Shown here piece after piece: positions 60,566 to 64,000 of a DNA stretch of 64,000 bases. Made by a program: the position numbers and the translations under genes. The notes beneath the pieces were generated by a model. The model did no database searches and was not told the DNA's origin. It was given only the letters and a program-made list of their open reading frames with translations. Every line of letters starts with the position of its first letter. The stretch's first letter is position 1. The DNA comes from Bradyrhizobium liaoningense (GTDB lineage: Bacteria; Pseudomonadota; Alphaproteobacteria; Rhizobiales; Xanthobacteraceae), in the NCBI RefSeq assembly GCF_018130825.1, contig NZ_JAFCJS010000008.1:310001-374000 (forward strand), given 5' to 3'.

Positions 60566-61146
60566 ATGAACTTCCTGACCTTCTTCACGGCGACCTGTTT
60601 TCTTCTCGCCATGCCGGGACCGACCAACACCTTGCTCGCGACTTCGGGGGCAGGGATCGGCATTGCACGCTCGCTCCATCTGCTCGCGGCGGAGCTGTGC
60701 GGCTATCTCGCCGCGATCACGCTGCTGCGGCTGGCGCTCGGGCCCGTCGTGAGCGACCGCTTGCGGCCGTCGTGCTCCGCGTCGCCGTCAGTGTCTACAT
60801 TCTGGGTCTTGCCGTCATGCTCTGGCGCGTCAACGTGCGCGAGCTGCGCCGCGGCGCGGTGGTGACGTTCCGCCAGGTGCTGCTCGCCACGCTCTTGAAT
60901 CCGAAGGCGATGGTGTTCGCCTTCCTGCTGCTGCCGCTTCAGGCCGGAGCGTCCGAGTTGTTGCCCCGGCTCGGTGTGATAGCGCTTCTGATCGTCATGG
61001 CGGGAACGGCCTGGGTGATGCTGGGCGCAACGCTGGGCCGCGGGGCCCGTCGTCTCGGCCGTCCCGAGCTGATCAGCCGAACCGGCGCGGTCACGCTCGT
61101 CGCCGTGACCGGCCTGATCTGGCTTCAATCATTTTTGAGCGCGTGA
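60566..61146 (+). pseudogene. LysE/RhtB-family exporter interrupted by a frameshift
   Basis: The N-terminal half starts at ATG 60566 and reads 'MNFLTFFTATCFLLAMPGPT' with the LysE signature 'M-P-G-P-T-N', then 'ELCGYLAAITLLRLALGPVV'. Near 60745-60765 the homologous frame changes, and the C-terminal half continues as 'AAVVLRVAVSVYILGLAVML', 'RQVLLATLLNPKAMVFAFLL' and 'GAVTLVAVTGLIWLQSFLSA' to the stop at 61146. The frame moves by the equivalent of a one-base deletion. Restored, the product would be about 193 residues, the normal length for an amino-acid/homoserine-lactone-type exporter. In the unrestored frame translation would stop at 60865 after 99 residues. Decay or a sequencing error are both possible. 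Confidence 0.75.
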
Positions 61147-61183
61147 GCGACGCCGCCGCGTGCGTGCGATGGACACGGCGCGT

Positions 61184-62248
61184 TTACTGCGCGCCGGATC
61201 CGCCCTGCACGATTTTCTCGTTCAGCTTCTGATCGACGGTGTCGACCGTGCGGTCGATCTCGGCATTAGGCACGCCAAGCTGATGCGAGATCAGCTTTAC
61301 CAGGAGGTCGACGCGCTCGATGAAGGGCGCGCCGCTCGCCACCGCGCGCGCGGCCGACGACGGCTTGAGCAGGCTTTCCGCGGCCTTGGCATATTTCGCG
61401 AACGGCACCTGGTCCTGCGGATCGGCGCCGAGGCGGCGGGCGAGGGCGTCGACGTGATCGTAGATCGACTGCGAGCGTGCGAGATCGCCATGCACGGCGT
61501 CGCGGATCGACTGCGGCTCGTGCGGGGTGATGCAGCGGTAATTGCCGGTGAGCAGCATCGACCATTTCGCCAGCGGCACGAACAGGGAATCGAACACCTT
61601 CAGCTTCACCGGCACGTCGTGGCCGTCGAGCGTCACTGCGTCGATGTCGGCTTCGAGCTCGCGCAGCAGCTTGTTGTGCTTCTCGTCCGCGAAGACAGAT
61701 GCCTTGAAATTGGTGGGCAGGCCGACGTGAAGCACGTTCGCGGCTTCCTCCGGCGGGCGGAAGGCCTGCGGGTCGGGCGAGCACAGCGTCACGAGCGCCG
61801 GCTCGAACCGCTCCCACACCTGCGCATTGGTATAGGCCTCCTCGAGATCCATGTCGGCGAGCGCGGGAATCCGCTTCAGGTAGGGCAGCGGCGGCATGTT
61901 CATGATCGACAGGCACGGCAGCTTCGCCGCGGCGATCTTGACCATGAGGACGCGCACCGTGTGGTTGGTGTATTGCGGCTCCTGCATCGCAAGGCCGACC
62001 AGATCGTAACGGGAGATGTCGACGTCGGCCGGCGTCACCGCGTCGAGCTTGCCGGGCAGGTCGCGTGAGAAGATCGCCCGGTGCACCGCCTCGTCGCGCA
62101 ACTTGATGCGCACCTCGGTACCGTCGCGATTGATGAGCTCGGCGGTCTTGGCGCGGCAGACCAGGGTCACATTGTGCCCCGCCATCAGCAGCTTCGTGCC
62201 GAGCAGGGAGCCGTAGGAAGCCCCGAGAATCAGAATGTTACGCGCCAT
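61184..62248 (-). CDS. Ketopantoate reductase-like (ApbA/PanE fold) dehydrogenase
   Basis: 354 residues. The N-terminal Rossmann motif is 'NILILGASYGSLLGTKLLMA' with 'HNVTLVCR', followed by 'DISRYDLVGLAMQEPQYTNH' and 'LPCLSIMNMPPLPYLKRIPA'. The all-helical C-terminal domain contains 'KVFDSLFVPLAKWSMLLTGN', 'RLGADPQDQVPFAKYAKAAE' and 'FIERVDLLVKLISHQLGVPN'. The nucleotide loop has G-A-S-Y-G-S instead of G-x-G-x-x-G and the chain is longer than PanE (about 300), so it is unlikely to be the pantothenate enzyme. The substrate is unknown; opine-type or related dehydrogenases are alternatives. Confidence 0.75.
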   Translation of the reverse strand: MARNILILGASYGSLLGTKLLMAGHNVTLVCRAKTAELINRDGTEVRIKLRDEAVHRAIFSRDLPGKLDAVTPADVDISRYDLVGLAMQEPQYTNHTVRVLMVKIAAAKLPCLSIMNMPPLPYLKRIPALADMDLEEAYTNAQVWERFEPALVTLCSPDPQAFRPPEEAANVLHVGLPTNFKASVFADEKHNKLLRELEADIDAVTLDGHDVPVKLKVFDSLFVPLAKWSMLLTGNYRCITPHEPQSIRDAVHGDLARSQSIYDHVDALARRLGADPQDQVPFAKYAKAAESLLKPSSAARAVASGAPFIERVDLLVKLISHQLGVPNAEIDRTVDTVDQKLNEKIVQGGSGAQ

Positions 62249-63124
62249 GTTTCGTCCCCTGGAATGTCATGTGATTTTTTGCGCCCCGGCCGTCGTCCGA
62301 GGGGCGATTTGCCGGCATGTAAAGCGAAGTGGCCGGCAATGGCAACTGGGATAATGCATACAAGATGCGGAAGGCCGGGGGCGCCCGGTCGTGCGTAACG
62401 ACCGAAATGCGACGGATCCCATCCGGCCAGGGCTCTGCAGATCCGAGACAAATTATGTCCCGAAGTCCGGAATGCATGTCTCATCCGGCTCGTCAGGGAG
62501 AGGCGATCGTGCGCCCGTCGCGCGATGCGCAAGCGTGCGGGGCGGAGGTCGTCTCGTCGATGAGGCGGCCGCATCGTCATTGCTGCGGTGACTGGCAGCG
62601 CGCCGGATGCGCCCATAAGACCTTCATGAAAGGTCGATACCGGTCATGCCTCTTCTGTCATCAAATGGCAGCCAAATTTTAGTCGTCGGCCGCAACAAAA
62701 AACTGCAAACGGAAGATCGAAAAAATGGCAAAGTGGCGCGGGGCCGTAACTGTAGATCAGCAACGGAGCTGAGACGTGACGATTGAGTTGGAGCCGGCGT
62801 GCAACTTGTGTTGAGACCGGCCGATGGGGGCTGCACACCGCTTGGCCAAGTGCCCCCGCCCGCGCGAAGCGAAGACGAAACGAAAATCGGATGGGGTCTC
62901 GCTGCAGCAAAGCCCCGATCCTGCGCAGGGCACGGTGTCTCGTCCCTGCGCGGAGTCGAGATGGCAGCGAGACAGATCGACGAGACGGACGGCATCAGCA
63001 GACGCAAGCGCGATGCATGCGACCAGGTACGCCTGGGGTCGCATCGAGCAGGCGTGCACGGCGTTGCGCTGACAGCGCAGCCGGCAAACCTGCCCAATCG
63101 CTGACGCGCCGTTCGGGGAAAAAA
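62249..63124. other. 876-base stretch without a supported gene
   Basis: Open frames on both strands here are short, lack ribosome sites, and give products without recognisable motifs or convincing codon bias. The part at about 62640-62760 is AT-richer with A-runs and could hold regulatory sequence. No RNA gene or mobile-element end was identified. Confidence 0.4.
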
Positions 63125-64000
63125 ATGGAAGGTAATCATTGGCCTCACGGCGCCAGCGATGGCGCCGGTGGAAGCCTGGTACGCTTGCGAAAGCGCGCGT
63201 CCGAATTTTTCGAAAGTCTGTCTGTCGCGGAGCTTGCGCGTGAGGCGCACAGGCATCTGTGGGTCTCAGACTGGTTGAGGGTCGCGGAGGACTATCGGAG
63301 CTCCGCCGAATCCGCGCGCGCAGATGGTGCCGGCCAGATTGCGCACGAGGCGTGGATGTGCGCGCTGATGGCGTTCGAGGTCGCGCGAAGCCTGTCTCGT
63401 CCGGAGGATCTCGCGAGTGCCGACTTCGCCGACAAGGTCGGTATCAGTCTGCGAAGCTTCGCGGACGATGCGGCCCAAGCGATCGAGCGCGTGGAGATCG
63501 ATGGCTTCGATCAGGGAGCGTTGACCGGCTTCTTCCTGCCGGCGCTCCGTCACGGGCCTTCCGCGCCCGCGGTCATTTGCATCGCCGACGAGGACATCGC
63601 CCTGGCCTCGATGATGAGCAGGCTCTTGCCCGCCTCGCTGCGCCGGAACATGTCGCTTCTGCTCATCGATGCCGGCACTTCGCCTGTTCGCCGCCCGCTC
63701 AAACAGGAGCATATCCTCCAATGCTGGCTGGACTATCTGGAGGCTCGCCCGGATGTCGACGCGCAGCGGATCGCGGTCTACGGCGAAGGGGCGGGCGCCA
63801 GTCATGCCTCCCGCTTCGTCCTCTCGGATCGCAGGATAGCCGCCGCCGTGTGCGACGGCGGTCTTTTGCGGCTGGTCACGCACCGTGCATCGGTCCATTG
63901 GATGACAGGCGTTGAGGAGGTTGCCGCGGGCGAAGCGCCTATGCGTCCGCTGCCGTCGGCGCGCCGAATGGGCTGCCCGCTTCTCATGGTGGTCGGGAGC
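63125..64000 (+). CDS. Alpha/beta-hydrolase-like protein with altered nucleophile elbow (3' end outside window)
   Basis: The frame is open from ATG 63125 (GGGGA in the leader) to the last base, 292 codons. The N-terminal helical part reads 'ASEFFESLSVAELAREAHRH', 'EAWMCALMAFEVARSLS'. From about residue 120 the pattern matches esterase/dipeptidyl-peptidase-type hydrolases: 'FFLPALRHGPSAPAVICIAD', 'LLLIDAGTSPVRRPLKQE', 'WLDYLEARPDVDAQRIAVYG', 'RIAAAVCDGGL' and 'CPLLMVVGS'. At the nucleophile elbow the sequence is 'VYGEGAGASHASRF', i.e. G-E-G-A-G where G-x-S-x-G is expected. The acid and histidine would lie beyond the window. It may be a non-catalytic or re-purposed hydrolase. Confidence 0.7.
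   Translation, partial: MEGNHWPHGASDGAGGSLVRLRKRASEFFESLSVAELAREAHRHLWVSDWLRVAEDYRSSAESARADGAGQIAHEAWMCALMAFEVARSLSRPEDLASADFADKVGISLRSFADDAAQAIERVEIDGFDQGALTGFFLPALRHGPSAPAVICIADEDIALASMMSRLLPASLRRNMSLLLIDAGTSPVRRPLKQEHILQCWLDYLEARPDVDAQRIAVYGEGAGASHASRFVLSDRRIAAAVCDGGLLRLVTHRASVHWMTGVEEVAAGEAPMRPLPSARRMGCPLLMVVGS

Overview
The window looks like chromosomal DNA of a Bradyrhizobium-type alphaproteobacterium (Nitrobacteraceae). It is GC-rich, densely coded in ATGA-overlapping operons, and uses many GTG/TTG starts. Its families are typical of that group: FDH3-type formate dehydrogenase with DUF3305/DUF3306/DUF6352/DUF6505 partners, several ABC and TRAP importers, malonate utilisation, and a HupN-type nickel permease. 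No rRNA, tRNA, CRISPR array, insertion sequence or phage module was seen. The genus assignment is inferred from gene content, not from a marker gene.

Layout. (1) 1-2084: a low-density stretch with the 3' end of a TonB-type protein, a C-terminal scrap of an RTX/hemolysin-type protein followed by a terminator hairpin, and two small membrane or exported proteins. (2) 2085-15006: a formate dehydrogenase locus. A WD40-cytochrome c fusion and a large poly-[4Fe-4S] protein lie on one side. A rightward run on the other side encodes a biotin/lipoate-ligase-like protein, DUF6505, DUF6352, DUF3305 and DUF3306, then an HTH-TorD chaperone, a small Tat-target peptide, and the catalytic (Mo/W, Cys-ligated), iron-sulfur and cytochrome b subunits. 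(3) 15024-26119: a leftward ten- or eleven-gene catabolic operon. It joins a complete ribose-type (CUT2) ABC importer to an intradiol (hydroxyquinol-type) dioxygenase, a maleylacetate reductase, a VAO-type flavoprotein, a beta-hydroxyacid dehydrogenase, an amidohydrolase and two small alpha/beta-barrel proteins. (4) 26227-34733: the divergent arm, with a LysR regulator, a xylulokinase-like sugar kinase, a second CUT2 importer, a MarR regulator and a flavin aromatic hydroxylase. A near-perfect inverted repeat separates the two arms.

(5) 34890-40230: an orphan Tat-exported family-5 solute-binding protein, a NiCoT nickel permease preceded by an exact match to the NikR operator spacing (GTATGA-N16-TCATAC), and a CopC-CopD copper pair. 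(6) 40236-49372: a VOC protein, a class III CoA-transferase, and a malonate island (TRAP dctPQM, malonyl-CoA decarboxylase, malonyl-CoA synthetase) under a divergent GntR/FCD regulator. (7) 49740-57601: a MetQ-like binding protein, a luciferase-like flavin monooxygenase with two AhpD/CMD-fold partners, then a Liv-type branched-chain ABC system with fused permeases. (8) 57606-64000: a HerA/DUF87-type ATPase, a winged-helix plus YkgJ cysteine-cluster protein, a frameshifted LysE exporter, a ketopantoate-reductase-like protein, an apparently empty 0.9-kb stretch, and the start of an alpha/beta-hydrolase-like gene that runs off the end.

The most unusual feature is the central two-armed locus (15-35 kb): aromatic ring-cleavage enzymes co-operonic with sugar-type transport, facing a sugar kinase, a second sugar-type importer and an aromatic hydroxylase. 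This suggests uptake of an aromatic compound carrying a sugar- or polyol-like part, or a CUT2 system that has switched to an aromatic ligand. That interpretation is inference.
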